From: Globisporangium splendens
Taxonomy: Eukaryota > Oomycota > Peronosporomycetes > Pythiales > Pythiaceae
Length of the DNA: 64,000 nucleotides
Assembly (NCBI GenBank): GCA_006386115.1
Contig: VFIW01000151.1
Location: 22,706 to 86,705, forward strand
Direction of reading: 5' to 3'
The notes under the pieces are model-generated. The model had not been told where the DNA came from, searched no databases, and saw nothing but the letters and a program-made list of their open reading frames with translations. Of the stretch, positions 33,979-45,789 are shown piece by piece. The position numbers and the translations under genes are program-made. Numbering within the stretch: position 1 is the first letter of the stretch; every line of letters begins with the position of its first letter.

Positions 33979-36621
33979 ATGCAAGTAATGGACGTATTAC
34001 GATCGACAATGGTGGAGGTGGTGGCGTGTAAATTCCTCCGGTACAATTGCGACCATCCTGTGTTCCAGAAGGAGTACACACGGTGAGGTGGTTGAGTCCG
34101 AGTTTACTGAAAAGCTTGACACTGCTGGAGTACTCACACAACTGGGACGCTGTGCTTTTGCTTATCTTATGTTACACAGGAGCAATCGAAAGCGCGGCAC
34201 CAAAATCATGCGCTGCTTCCCGCACTGCTGTCCAGACCACAAACCGCGCTGCTATTGCGGATGCTCGCTCCACATCCTTGTGACGTTTGTCGATGCGTCG
34301 ATCGTGCGCGACGACGAGATCGTCATCTGCGCACGCTTTGAGACATCAATTACAGGGACAACGATTTATGCAGACGGCACTGCCCGCAAACTCTCCCATG
34401 GGGAGCGCGTCACGCTCCCACCAGAGATTGTGCATCAGTGGCTTCCGCAGGACAGCGTCGAGTCCGTTTGGGTTCGCGCCTACAGGGAAAGCGAAGGGAG
34501 GCAGCGAAAGTTGCCGCCGGTACGTCCCACGAACTCTTCCATCTGGGGTATTGAGAGAGACTCATAAGTCGTTTATCTTCTTGCAATCTTTTTCTTCTTC
34601 TCTTTTTTCTTCCTTAGAACTCGATCCTGTACGTGATGAACAACTACCGGTTCCCCAAGTGGTACTACGGATATGAAAGCGGAGCAACCAAGAGCCAGCG
34701 AGAAATGAAGCATTACCTGCGAGCGTACGTCATGCGTCTGGAGCTGGCAATGAAGGGCTATCATGATGCTGAGTTTGGACGCGGGGGTCAAATTGCGACG
34801 GTCATCGGTCGGCATGCATCGCCAGGATTTACTCTACTCTCGTACAGGCGTGCCGGTGAAAACCAGAGGCGCAAGAAACTGAGAGCAGGTGGCGCAGTGT
34901 TTAACGAATCGGAAAACAGCAGCCAGGATGGTTCCAGCACCGACTCGGAGCGCGATGTCCCCATCAAGATCGAGCCAGGTATTCCAGATAATGCGCGTCA
35001 TTTTGGAGACGCTCAGAGCTTTAGCGTTCACGATGACGATGGTGCGGGTGACATTTTGCTCGGATTACGGTATGGAAGTCTCGACGCTGCGCTGCAGTTG
35101 GATACGAAGCCCTTGCCTTCGGCTGCGGAGTCCCAATTTGTGCATGGTCAAGCTGCTGTGGAACGCCGAATGCAACAAGAAATGGATGAAAAGTTGTTTT
35201 GGCAGAGCGGAAGCCACGCGAAGACCATGAAACACGTTCGCGAGCTCTCTATTCTGCACCATTTCATCGCGCATTTGGCAATGGATGGCGAGTTTTGGGA
35301 GTGTGTCGTCCAACTAGAATCCGATTTACGACAGCACTGGACGGAGATGCTGATACAGCAAGCAAACAATTATGACCGACGATCTCGCGTATTGTTATCC
35401 CGGTTCTCTCTTTCAGCATTGACAAGTCAGCACTCGCTTCGGCATCATGGAAGCAATCGAGGTCCAGGAGCAAGTGAGCAGCATTACCACGTCCTCAGCC
35501 AATGTGCAGATCTACTGGTTGAAGCATTCACGTCGGCACAGCTCCACGAGCTTGCCACATCGACATTCCACGTTCACTCGAGTATATTTCCGACCAAGTT
35601 GGAGCAATGGGAACAATTTGCAGGGTTGATGAACGGAGTCTACAAAGTGCTCACGAACGCGCTTTGCAAAAGCAACACGACGATTCCATCGCTCGTGGAT
35701 GAGATTCTGACATGCGTGCACCAGTGCGAGATGTACAAAGAGATGCGTGGTCCACTTCGCGAATTGATGCGGATTGCTGCACCAAAGCCGGCGATGTTAC
35801 GAGGTTTCTGTGCGCAGACGAGAGAAGTATTTATAGCGTGGAACGAGGAACGGAAGCAAAGTCGCCACCTTGTGTCACGTGCGATTACAAAGCAAAATTA
35901 CAATGACGAGCAGTGGAGACGGCGGTGGGATGGTCGATGGCTGCTGGATTCCGATACTTTTCGACTTCGTCACATTCACGGAGAGCACGAAAACAATTAT
36001 CCAAAGTCAAGTCTTGGTCGTAAATGGAGCCAATGCAAGGTATTCGAGGTGCTCTCGACCATCCAGCAACTCTCAAGTGTGCAAATTTCCCTGTGCAGCA
36101 AATCAGCTTCCCTTGAAATTACGTCTGGGTTTGCGCATCGAAACGGGTCGATCCGTGGAGAGCCTTGGCCGTTCACTCGGCTTACACTCGATGGAAAGCA
36201 TCGAGTCTTTCGTGCATTTCCGAACGGAATCTCGACAATGGCGGCAACACGAGATGGAGAATGGGTGTATGGAGACTACGTTGGCGTCCTGGATCACTCG
36301 ACATCCTCGATCACGCTGTGGTTTTATGCGTTCAAGAAGCCAGCAGCTGATCCTCGCAGCGGCCTTGACAGTAGTATTATTGCCGCTCGGTGCATCTCCA
36401 TGCGATTGCAGCTTCAGGATGTTGACTCTTTGGAGGCTGGTGGCTCTAGGTTTGAGCAGATTATTGCTGCATCCGTGTCTGTTGGTCATGCCACGTGTAC
36501 TCCAGCTACGCAGAAAGAAGCAGACGTTGACGTGCTCTCGAGTCGAGCTCGACACGCCATGTGGGAAACGTTACAGTGGACGCCTCACAACGAACTAAAA
36601 TGCGAATACCAGCAATTGTAG
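33979..36621 (+). CDS. uncharacterised 815-aa protein, right-arm copy
   Basis: Exons 33979-34082, 34180-34519 and 34618-36621; 104+340+2004 nt give 815 codons plus a stop, with both introns GT-AG. The ATG at 33979 was chosen because it gives a continuous reading through both splice joins into the Cys/His-rich segment (YNCDHPVFQKEYTRSNRKRG across the first join). The domain layout is that of the left-arm copy: Cys-rich start, beta-rich part, acidic linker with DSERDVPIKIEPGIPD, helical middle and a C-terminal beta-rich part. A TATA-like ATATATAAACGG lies near 33901. Most differences from the other copy are single substitutions. Both copies are open, so either both work or the arms are too young to have diverged. 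Confidence 0.75.
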
Positions 36622-36993
36622 TGATCGACATGACGTGCGATTTTGTTTATTCATGTTTATTGGACAGCTTCGGAAGTACGACTATTGAGTTGTTAACTCC
36701 AGTGATCAAAAGAATAATACGAGTCAAGCGTGCAGCAGAACGAATGCATTCTTCGTACCTCGTCTCGGTCTTCCACAAAATTCAGTCTGGCTGCCTCTTT
36801 TCAACAGAAGGAAAAGAGAACGATGACAAAGATTGGAATCGGGGTTTTCGTCATTTGATATGCTTTATCCTCAGTTGAAATGCGTGAAGGTGCGTGACGG
36901 GTCATGCCAAACACAATCACGTCACGTACTCAGCACCGAACCACTTGCGTTGGAACTTCCTTGTGACGCCGTTCGTGCTTTGTGTTTATTTTT

Positions 36994-37887
36994 CCTTGAG
37001 TAAAAACTCGACATCGACTTGACACTTTTGTCAGCAATCCCTCAATCCTCAACGAAATCGCCACTCTGGACCTGAAAGCAACAATTGCAAGCAGGAGCAA
37101 GGCTATGCTACTTCTGGCATGTGATGTCAATGCGGTAGTTCATCGGTTTGTCATGATTCAGACCACGTCGAGTCAATGTTTCGCATCTGGTTTCACGTTC
37201 AAGATGAATTTATCCCCGTTGGACGCTTTCCTTACCTTTCTCGGCATGACTCCTCCATCCACCAACGGACATTGTTTGGACAAGATCAGTTGAATCAATT
37301 CACCTTCTGATATTCACGAAGTCGACAATCTCGCTCTCTGTGATTGTGTCACAGTCTTCCTTTCAGCTTCATGGAGCAAATGCTCAAACCAAAGTTGTAA
37401 TTTCGCTACCGTTTCTGTGTTCAACGCATCACAAACACAGTGTTCAAGGAATCACAACCATATTTTTGCATTCAAACGCAGCTTTTGTCAGGATGCTCTG
37501 GGTCTTTTGTTGCGCCAAACTGTTGACATCGCGCACCAGGAACGACAAATTGAACGCTACACCAGAAAATCCTATGAACATGTCCCACTAAATTGTGTAT
37601 CTTTCAACCGGCACGTGCTCACGAGCCTAGCATGCTCGGGTTCGCATCGAGAGACTGCGATGGACGTTCTTGAATCTTTTGCCACGCAGAATGCTCAATG
37701 CGACAAAGTACACCAATCAAGACTTCGTTGCTGTCTATTAAAGCGATTAAACATCACCTTGCGTGCCAATCAGCTGCTCGAGGTGCGCCTTCGTTCTCTC
37801 GATTCGAGATCTAAGGTTGAGTCTAGCGAAACGTCAGTGCGTGTGTTCGAGCAGCAAACATACACACAGATTGGCCATTCTTCTTGA
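36994..37887 (+). pseudogene. unrecognised coding-like frames, right arm
   Basis: Mirror of 26937-27830, same frames (about 37009-37293 and 37417-37887), equally unresolved. Confidence 0.25.
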
Positions 37888-39888
37888 CGGAAGTCACAGG
37901 CAGCCGACAAAGTTGCTGCGATGCAGCTAAGAACACGGCTTTTCTCTCGTTACGCAGTTCGTCCAGTTGGCTTTAACATCAAACAAAATAGGCACGGAGC
38001 TAGTGTGGCTCGAGGAATCGGTTCCGTAGCCACCAGCTATTTTGTCAGTGTGCACGAGATCAGTTCACCCTCTTGACAGCAGTAGCCTGGGAGCGAGAAC
38101 GATCATCTATCGCGGCGTGGTCCAAAGCCATCGTCAGCGTGTGCATAATGCTGCATTCTGTGATGCTGTTCTTGCACCACGTCAACGAGCGTCGTGGTCT
38201 TTTTCTCGCTCATGGTGGCACGATCATCAAGTCCGCCGAGTTTTGCGAGCAGCACGTCATTCACACGCATCCGTTCGGCGCCTTGCTGCAGCATGCTGGT
38301 GTCAAATCCATGGAGACATCCCCTGGTCGGCGTGTAATGTCGACTAGCACGACATGACGACGCTGCACACGTTCTTGATCGTCGTGACGACCTCGTGCGT
38401 ACAAGACGCGGAGTGCACTCAGACGGCTCTTAATCTGCTCGATCCACATTGTGAGCGCTGTAACGTAACCAGCCGTCGATTCTTTTTGAGCTGCCAGCTT
38501 CGCACCCTTTTCCTGTCTGCTTGCAAACACATGAGCGGTGGCTTTGTCGTGCCCAAGCGCGCTCGTCGTTTTATTGAGACGTGTTGAGCAAACTCGGCAG
38601 GTGCCGTCAGTCACGTTCTTCACGATGTCAACCTGTTTGATCAAGTCCGTCGGCACAAGATTCACTCATTGGCCACAACATCGAATGCACCTACAGAGTC
38701 CAACAGCGTGGTGACAAGTTTGTGAACGTAAGGGACAACGCAAAAGACACATCGCGATGGATGTCATGAAAGCCTCAGGTGTATCAGCTCACGTTGAATG
38801 GGGACTGCAGCTGCATTGTAACACCAGATCACACGATGATCTGCTTGCGCCTGAGATCCTCGCGAATGACGCACCGTACTTGACCGTGAGCGACGTGGAC
38901 GCATTTTGTCATTCTGCATCGGTGATGACTGTCGGTCCACGACACCGCACCACGAAGTATCAAAAGCTGCAGCAGTCAAGTGGGGGCAGTGTGGACAATT
39001 CCATCGGACTAGGTCAAGTCGTCGTATCCTTCGTCATGGGGACAGCCAGCGTTGCGCACGCAAAGCTCCCCCGACTGCGAGTAGGAGCCCGCATTTGAGT
39101 GTCTCGCGAAGGATCCAATGGCGCGTCCGTCATCCCTCCAAGTGACACATCCGTGCTGAAAAGCAAAGCAGTGGTGGAGAGTGCGAATGCTGGGAGGTGA
39201 TGGAAAAAAGGATGGAATGGATATGCACTTTCTGTGTGTGAGAGAAACATGATTATCTGTGTAAAATTACGTTAGTGATTGGTTAGAATGGGTGTGAATG
39301 CAACTGGTAATAAAAATGTACATCAGAAAGTCCATGCTGTAATCCTGCACGGTCACTAAGTGCAGGGATCTTGGATGATGTGGTACGTACTTTACTTCAA
39401 CGTTTCCCCACCATTTATGCACACTCGATTGGCAGAAAATGCATATTCGTCCAATCGGAATGCTAGTTTTGAAGTCTTACAATGCTCCTCTATTGGTAGA
39501 AAAACAATGGGGCTTTCTGTGACACCTGCTTTCTGTACCCAAACACTACACTGGCGACATCGACAGCCATGTTGCCAGTATCCTCCTTTGCATTCACAAT
39601 TCGCTTCAGCTGATAGAAGCACAAAGCGACGAAGGTTTGTGTTCTTCAGTGAACGCGACAAAGTCCAGTGATTGGCTTGAGCATGTGTGGGACGGCGGCG
39701 CCATCGCGTCAGCTCATTAGTTTAAAATCTTTCTGTAGAAAATGCGCTTCTCTTTCTCCCGTGGTGTCGAAATGGTATCGCCAAATACTGGAACAGCCAA
39801 CAGTAGCCACTCTGTGGTGATTTTTTTCGTTTGTGGCAAGAGAGTGGGACCTTGGGAGGAGAAAAGTCACAAGTTGGAGAGAGTCCAC

Positions 39889-39903
39889 CTCATTTTTCAA
39901 TTT
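39889..39903 (+). promoter_or_regulatory. oomycete Inr+FPR core promoter, copy A2
   Basis: Identical to the A1 site, again 68-82 bp before the ATG (39971). Confidence 0.75.
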
Positions 39904-39970
39904 CCTTCTTCATTTGAGCTCTCATTCCGCTTCTCTCAACTACTTCAGCGCAATCTTGAAATACGAAAGC

Positions 39971-42451
39971 ATGGGTAACACCAGGTCCAGGATGTCGAAG
40001 CGCGTTCAAGACAACCTCAGAGCGTTGCAAAATGCAGTGAGCCGTGGGGACGTAGAAGGAGTGAAAAGACAATTGGCAAAACGTAAGACAAACGTGAATG
40101 GCAAGATTGACGATAGGACGGCACTTTCGCATGCTGTCGAATGCGGTAATGCAGAGATTGTACAGCTTTTGGTCGATCGAGGAGCTGACGTGACCGAGAA
40201 GGACAAGTATGGAAGAAGTCTTTTGTCGTATGCGGCTAAAGCAGGCAAGACAGAGATTGTACAGCTTTTGGTCGATCGAGGAGCCGACGCGACCGAGATG
40301 GACGAGTATGGAAGAAGTCCTTTGTCGTATGCGGCTAAAGCAGGCAAGACAGAGATTGTGCATCTTTTGGTCGATCGAGGAGCTGACGTGACCGAGAAGG
40401 ACAAGTATGGAAGAAGTCTTTTGTCGTATGCGGCTAAAGCAGGCAAGACAGAGATTGTACAGCTTTTGGTCGATCGAGGAGCCGACGCGACCGAGATGGA
40501 CGAGTATGGAAGAAGTCCTTTGTCGTATGCGACTGGAGCAGGCAAGACAGAGATTGTGCAGCTTTTGGTCGATCGAGGAGCTGACGTGACTGAGAAGGGC
40601 CTGTTTGGAAGAAGCTCTGGTCGTATGCAGCCAAAAGCAGGAAGACAGAGATTGTGCACATATTTTGTCGATCGAGGGAGCTGATGTGACTGAGAAGGAC
40701 CGGTATGGAAGTAGTCCTTTGTCGTATGCGACTGAATCAGGCAGGACAGAGATTGTGCAGCTTTTGGTCGATCGAGGAGCTGATATGACCGAGAAGGACG
40801 ATAATGGAAGAAGTCCTTTGTCGTATGCGACTGAATCAGGCAAGACAGAGATTGTGCAACTATTGGTCGATCGAGGAGCTGACGTGACTGAGAAGGACAA
40901 GTATGGAAGGAGTCTCTTGTCGTATGCGACTGAATCAGGCAAGACAGAGGTTGTGCAGCTTTTGGTCGATCGAGGAGCTGACGTGACCGAGAAGGACCGG
41001 TATGGAAGAAGTCCTGAGTGGTATGCGGCTGAAGCAGGCAAGACAGAGATTGTGCAATATTTTGTCGATCGAGGAGCTGATGTGACCGAGAAGGACGATA
41101 ATGGAAGAAGTCCTTTGTCGTATGTGGCTGAATCAGGCCAGGCAGAGATTGTGCAGCTTTTGGTCGATCTTGGATCTGATGTGACCGAGAAGTACCTGTT
41201 GAGAAGAAATCCTCTTTCTTTTGCGGTTAAAGAATGCAAGACTGAGATTGTGCGATATTTTGTCGATCTTGGATCTTACGTGACTGAGAAGGACGAGTAT
41301 GGAAGAAATCCTTTGTCGTATGCGGCTGAATCAGGCAAGACAGAGATTGTGCAGCTTTTGGTCGATCGAGGAGCTGACGTGACCGAGAAGGACCTGTTCA
41401 GAAAAAGTCCTTTGTCGTATGCGACTGAATCAGGCAAGACAGAGATTGTGCAGCTTTTGGTCGATCTTGGATCTGATGTGACCGAGAAGGACAAGAGTGG
41501 AAGAAGTCCTTTGTCGTATGCGGCTGAATCAGGCAAGACAGAGATTTTGCAATATTTTGTCGATCTTGGATCTGATGTGACCGAGAAGGACGAGTATGGA
41601 AGAAGTCCTTTGTCGTATGCGGCCGAGTTTGGCCACTTGGGCGTCATTATGATTTTGATAAAGGATGGATCGGCTGTAGACGACAAAGACTCAAATGGAA
41701 GAACCGCGTTGTCGTACGCTGCGCAAAAAGGACACAGTGAAATAGTCTCCTCTCTGCTGAATGCTGGTGCATCACCGAACGGAACGATTGTTTGGAATGA
41801 ATCGCAGGCCAAGTGCGAGACGCCTCTCACTCTGGCTGGTCGTGCAGGACATATGAACATCGTCAAAACTCTGATTGAGGCAGGCGCAGACGTGGACGTT
41901 CGAGCTCCCGATGGCGAGACACCGCTGATATCGATATCGCGATGGGATTACGCACCTGGTGTCCAATTGCTCATCGAGAAATGTCACAGTGTTGTAAAAT
42001 CCATTTCTAACAATCAATGCAAGAACCCATTGCTTCCTGGTACCTTGGAAACCATGCATGAATTGTGCACAAAGACACATGAATTTGCAGTTGTGACTAC
42101 ACGGGTGATGCAACGGCTGCAAGACGTCTGCTCCCAGTTGGAGCAGCAGGGTATGATTGGAGTCCAATCAGAAGCGCTGACAACGTTGATTCCCATCCTG
42201 TTCCGTTTTTGCCGACTGCTGTTTCGATGCAAAGAGCAAAAGCGACTTGTGTCTCGACTCATTTCCAGTCTTGCCATCTCAAGCGCAATCAGTGACTTTC
42301 ATGAAGAGTTGGATCACTTTGCGGCGCTCCTACAATTGAGCCTGCAAGAGAGTGATTGGAAGGATCAGCGGCTTACCGGCGAAAGAAATACGATGCAGTC
42401 TATCTATGAAAAGCTGGTGGATGACAGAGCCATTGTCGACGGTCTCGACAA
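39971..42451 (+). CDS. ankyrin-repeat module of ankyrin-kinase gene A2 (one frameshifted stretch)
   Basis: It starts with the same MGNTRSRMSKR myristoylation-type N-terminus as A1. The ankyrin array differs from A1 in repeat content and includes its own two-repeat duplication (198 bp, near 40203 and 40401). Between about 40612 and 40675 three single-base changes relative to the repeat consensus shift the frame: one base is lost in the GRSPLS codons and two are gained before and in DRGAD. The first frame ends at 40684, and the array resumes in another frame from about 40675. That frame then runs open through the last repeats (LAGRAGHMNIVKTLIEAGAD) and the helical linker (HEFAVVTTRVMQRLQDVCSQ, RLVSRLISSLAISSAISDFH) to the assembly gap. 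This linker proves that ankyrin and kinase modules belong to one gene. Confidence 0.8.
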
Positions 42452-43224
42452 NNNNNNNNNNNNNNNNNNNNNNNNNNNNNNNNNNNNNNNNNNNNNNNNN
42501 NNNNNNNNNNNNNNNNNNNNNNNNNNNNNNNNNNNNNNNNNNNNNNNNNNNNNNNNNNNNNNNNNNNNNNNNNNNNNNNNNNNNNNNNNNNNNNNNNNNN
42601 NNNNNNNNNNNNNNNNNNNNNNNNNNNNNNNNNNNNNNNNNNNNNNNNNNNNNNNNNNNNNNNNNNNNNNNNNNNNNNNNNNNNNNNNNNNNNNNNNNNN
42701 NNNNNNNNNNNNNNNNNNNNNNNNNNNNNNNNNNNNNNNNNNNNNNNNNNNNNNNNNNNNNNNNNNNNNNNNNNNNNNNNNNNNNNNNNNNNNNNNNNNN
42801 NNNNNNNNNNNNNNNNNNNNNNNNNNNNNNNNNNNNNNNNNNNNNNNNNNNNNNNNNNNNNNNNNNNNNNNNNNNNNNNNNNNNNNNNNNNNNNNNNNNN
42901 NNNNNNNNNNNNNNNNNNNNNNNNNNNNNNNNNNNNNNNNNNNNNNNNNNNNNNNNNNNNNNNNNNNNNNNNNNNNNNNNNNNNNNNNNNNNNNNNNNNN
43001 NNNNNNNNNNNNNNNNNNNNNNNNNNNNNNNNNNNNNNNNNNNNNNNNNNNNNNNNNNNNNNNNNNNNNNNNNNNNNNNNNNNNNNNNNNNNNNNNNNNN
43101 NNNNNNNNNNNNNNNNNNNNNNNNNNNNNNNNNNNNNNNNNNNNNNNNNNNNNNNNNNNNNNNNNNNNNNNNNNNNNNNNNNNNNNNNNNNNNNNNNNNN
43201 NNNNNNNNNNNNNNNNNNNNNNNN
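42452..43224. other. assembly gap (773 N)
   Basis: The matching interval in A1 (11068-11249) is only about 182 bp, so the gap length is likely an estimate. Frames drawn through the N run have no meaning. Sequence just right of the gap (43225-43350) has several indels relative to A1, as expected at a poor contig end. Confidence 0.95.
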
Positions 43225-45438
43225 AGTGGAATCGAAACTGAAGGTGGTGCGCTGAAACACGACGATGAAAGGCAAGTGGCTGAAGACCAAGGCTGGTCGT
43301 CGAACATCACAATGGATGGACAAAAACGGTTCAGAAAGTTGCAGATCGCTGGTACTCACTGAGTCACCCGAACGTGCGAAAGCTCTTCGGAGCTTGCCAT
43401 ATTGAGTCGAAGCCTTTCTTCGTGTACGAGTATGGGAAGCGACTACTGGATGTGCTGATAGAAAAGCAGCAATCCCCTTGGAAATATCTGTATGATGCGG
43501 CGCTTGGTGTTCAATTGCTCCATCAACGCAGCATTGTCCATGGTGATCTGCGATGCTCAAACATCGTTGTCGGTTTGGATGGTGTTGCAAAAGTTGGTGG
43601 GCTGGAATATCGCATGGATCATTATTACTTCTGGTTCGATACAGAACAAGCGGGTTGGGCTTCCCCTGAACTACTTTCCGGTCAAGTCAAGTCTCTTTCG
43701 TCCGACATCTACGCGTTTGGAATGTGCATTTTGGAAGCGATTACTCTCAAGAGACCTTGGTTTCCGCTGGAATTATATGGATATTATCGAAATGTCAGAC
43801 GTAGAAAACTCCCAGATCGCCCTGAAAGCTTTAGTGATGACCAGTGGGACTTGGTCACAAAGATGTGTGCATACAAGTCTGCCGATCGCATATCGATCGG
43901 GTATGTTGTGCTTCAGTTCAAGAAATTTGTTGAGACGAGAAATTATCTCGTCCTGGTCGCCCATGATACACACATTGAGGTACGTGACATATCACACTGT
44001 GAACAGCAACTGAGTTATTTTCCACCAACATTGCCTTTCTTTTTTCTTCGATATATACCAGCCATCAGAGTATGCAAGCATCGACACATTCCAGTTTCCA
44101 CAGCTTGAGTTAAACACAATTCCAGTCAAGCTGCAAACGATTCGAGACCGATGTCAACAATTGCCTGAGTCCAAGTGGCTTGTCCGTGATGTGTGGCCAG
44201 CGCTAGAGTTTCTGTTCCACACCATGGTGTCACAACAAATACGGCCAACAGACACTGTTGCTGAGAAATATTGTGCTGCCTTACGCAGTTTGGACCGATA
44301 CCTGCGCACTACGTTGTCTGAAAAATCGACTGCTCACGCTGCCAGAAGTCGACAAGTCGCTGAGTCCCACCACGTGATTTACGAAGAGCTGGATCGTTTG
44401 CTTGACATGGTGCATGTGAGTAAGAGCCACCCAATCCGGAGCTGGAAGCGCAGCGAAGCGAGCATCGATCAGCGGATTCTAAAGGATGCGAATTGTGTAA
44501 AAGCAAGCGCGATACCGGGAGCTGTGTCGCTGAAAATGTTCGGTTTATCAAGGACAGAACTTTGTGATGGCAGAACTGGTGACGAGCCTCAAGCTGTGCC
44601 AACGTGGTTCTTGCCTTTGCGAAAACTTCAATTCTCCTCTTCCAGCGAAATTGGACAAGGCGCGTTTGGAAAAGTGTATAAAGGTGTTTGGCTGGATACT
44701 CCGGTTGTGGTGAAGTTCATGGGGTACGAAGGCGACAGGGACACGATTTCCAACGAGCTCTTCCTTCACGAAGTACGAGTGTGGCATCGACTGAAGAAGC
44801 ACCCGCACATTGTGGAGTTGTATGGTGCCTGCCACGTCGACAAGCGTTATTTTGTGTGTGAATACGCTTCGAATGGGGATCTGCGAGAGTATTTGAAGCG
44901 AGCTGGAAACGACCATTTGGTTTGGGATAAACTCTACGAGATCGCGCTCGGACTTGCGTACATGCATGGGTTGAGCGTCGTCCACAACGATCTCAAGTGC
45001 GACAACGTGCTCGTGGGTATGGATGGGAAGGCGAAGCTCATTGACTTTGGGCTGAGCGCGATCGTCGGCGACTCTGAAATCATGGTCGAGATGAAGTACA
45101 TGGGGGCTGTTCATTGGAAATCACCTGAGTATCTGGCTGGTGAACGACCGTCGTTTGCCTCCGACGTGTATTCGTTTGCAATGTGCATGTTGGAAGCAGT
45201 CACGGGCGACATTCCGTGGGGGTGCAACATGCTTAGTGCTGTCGTCAGAGTTCGTGTGAGAAATGGAAACCGTCCAATGCGACCTGGAATGATGAACGAC
45301 AAGCAGTGGAACCTGATTGAGTTGATGACAAAGCAGAATCCGTCCGAACGAGTGAGGATGGCATTTGTCGTGGACAAGCTGTTCGAGATCTCAGAAGCAG
45401 AAAAGAGTCGCGCTGCTGCAGGTCCAGGTGTCCAGTGA
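43225..45438 (+). CDS. tandem pseudokinase-kinase module of ankyrin-kinase gene A2
   Basis: The pseudokinase exon (readable from about 43374 to 43980) and kinase exon (44063-45438) are separated by the same 82-bp intron as A1. The first domain again has HGDLRCSN and no DFG. The second has GQGAFGKVYKG, VVVKF, HNDLKCDNVLV and DFGLS. The protein is the same as A1 up to DSEIMV. Beyond that the activation-segment end and C-lobe differ at many positions (EMKYMGAVHWKSPEY for DPKLMGAIHWKSPEY, NMLSAVVRVRVRNG for NAIGGVVKYRVQRG). These differences sit in the substrate-facing lobe, so A1 and A2 may differ in targets. The N-terminal edge is damaged by the gap. The last codons are followed at about 165 bp by the LINE. 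Confidence 0.82.
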
Positions 45439-45789
45439 GTTCAATCATCTTTTTGCTTCCGTTGTGGAGTATCTGTGCGACCACATCTACAGATCAAATC
45501 TTCAGTTTTAGATATTGCATGATTCTGCATACTCGTTTTTCTCATCTGGCAAGCACAGTGTATGGATATATAACGAAAAGATACAACACATTGAAAAACG
45601 AACACTTTCGATCTAGCCTTATAAAGGACAGACAGCCTTGGTACCAGCTGTTTTATCGAGAGCATAATTACCACGACGACAATCGACAGGCCACTACAAA
45701 GATCATCGGAATTGGATGAGTATACTGAACTGAGTATACAAGCCTCTATAAAGAGCGATAAGCGACAGCTTTCTCCTGAGGTCTCCGTG

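Larger units (their letters stand above)
33574..38083 (+). repeat. right arm of 4.5-kb inverted repeat
   Basis: Mirror copy of 26741-31250. Its right end abuts segment A2 at about 38084-38090, so the repeat border and the duplication border coincide within a few bases. Confidence 0.92.
38090..45603 (+). repeat. segmental duplication copy A2
   Basis: Second copy of 6393-13620. Identity is high but uneven: the flank and ankyrin array differ, the kinase part from about 43370 to 45085 looks identical to A1, and the last 350 bp of the kinase gene differ clearly. Its right end is cut by the LINE. The 38090-39888 portion has no supported gene. Confidence 0.9.

Noticed and set aside
34088..34179. 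In-frame upstream extension (MVESEFTEKLDTAG) of exon 2 of the 815-aa gene
   Set aside because: It is the intron: GTGAGG donor at 34083 and ACAG acceptor at 34176-34179 join exons in phase and give a better N-terminus.
39890..41239. 449-codon minus-strand frame over the A2 ankyrin array
   Set aside because: Repeats with the 99-bp period only because the ankyrin codons do; the sense strand is the conserved one. Same for 8306-8944 and 9368-9934 in A1.
42330..43590. Long frames on both strands through the N run
   Set aside because: N bases contain no stops, so these frames are artefacts of the gap.
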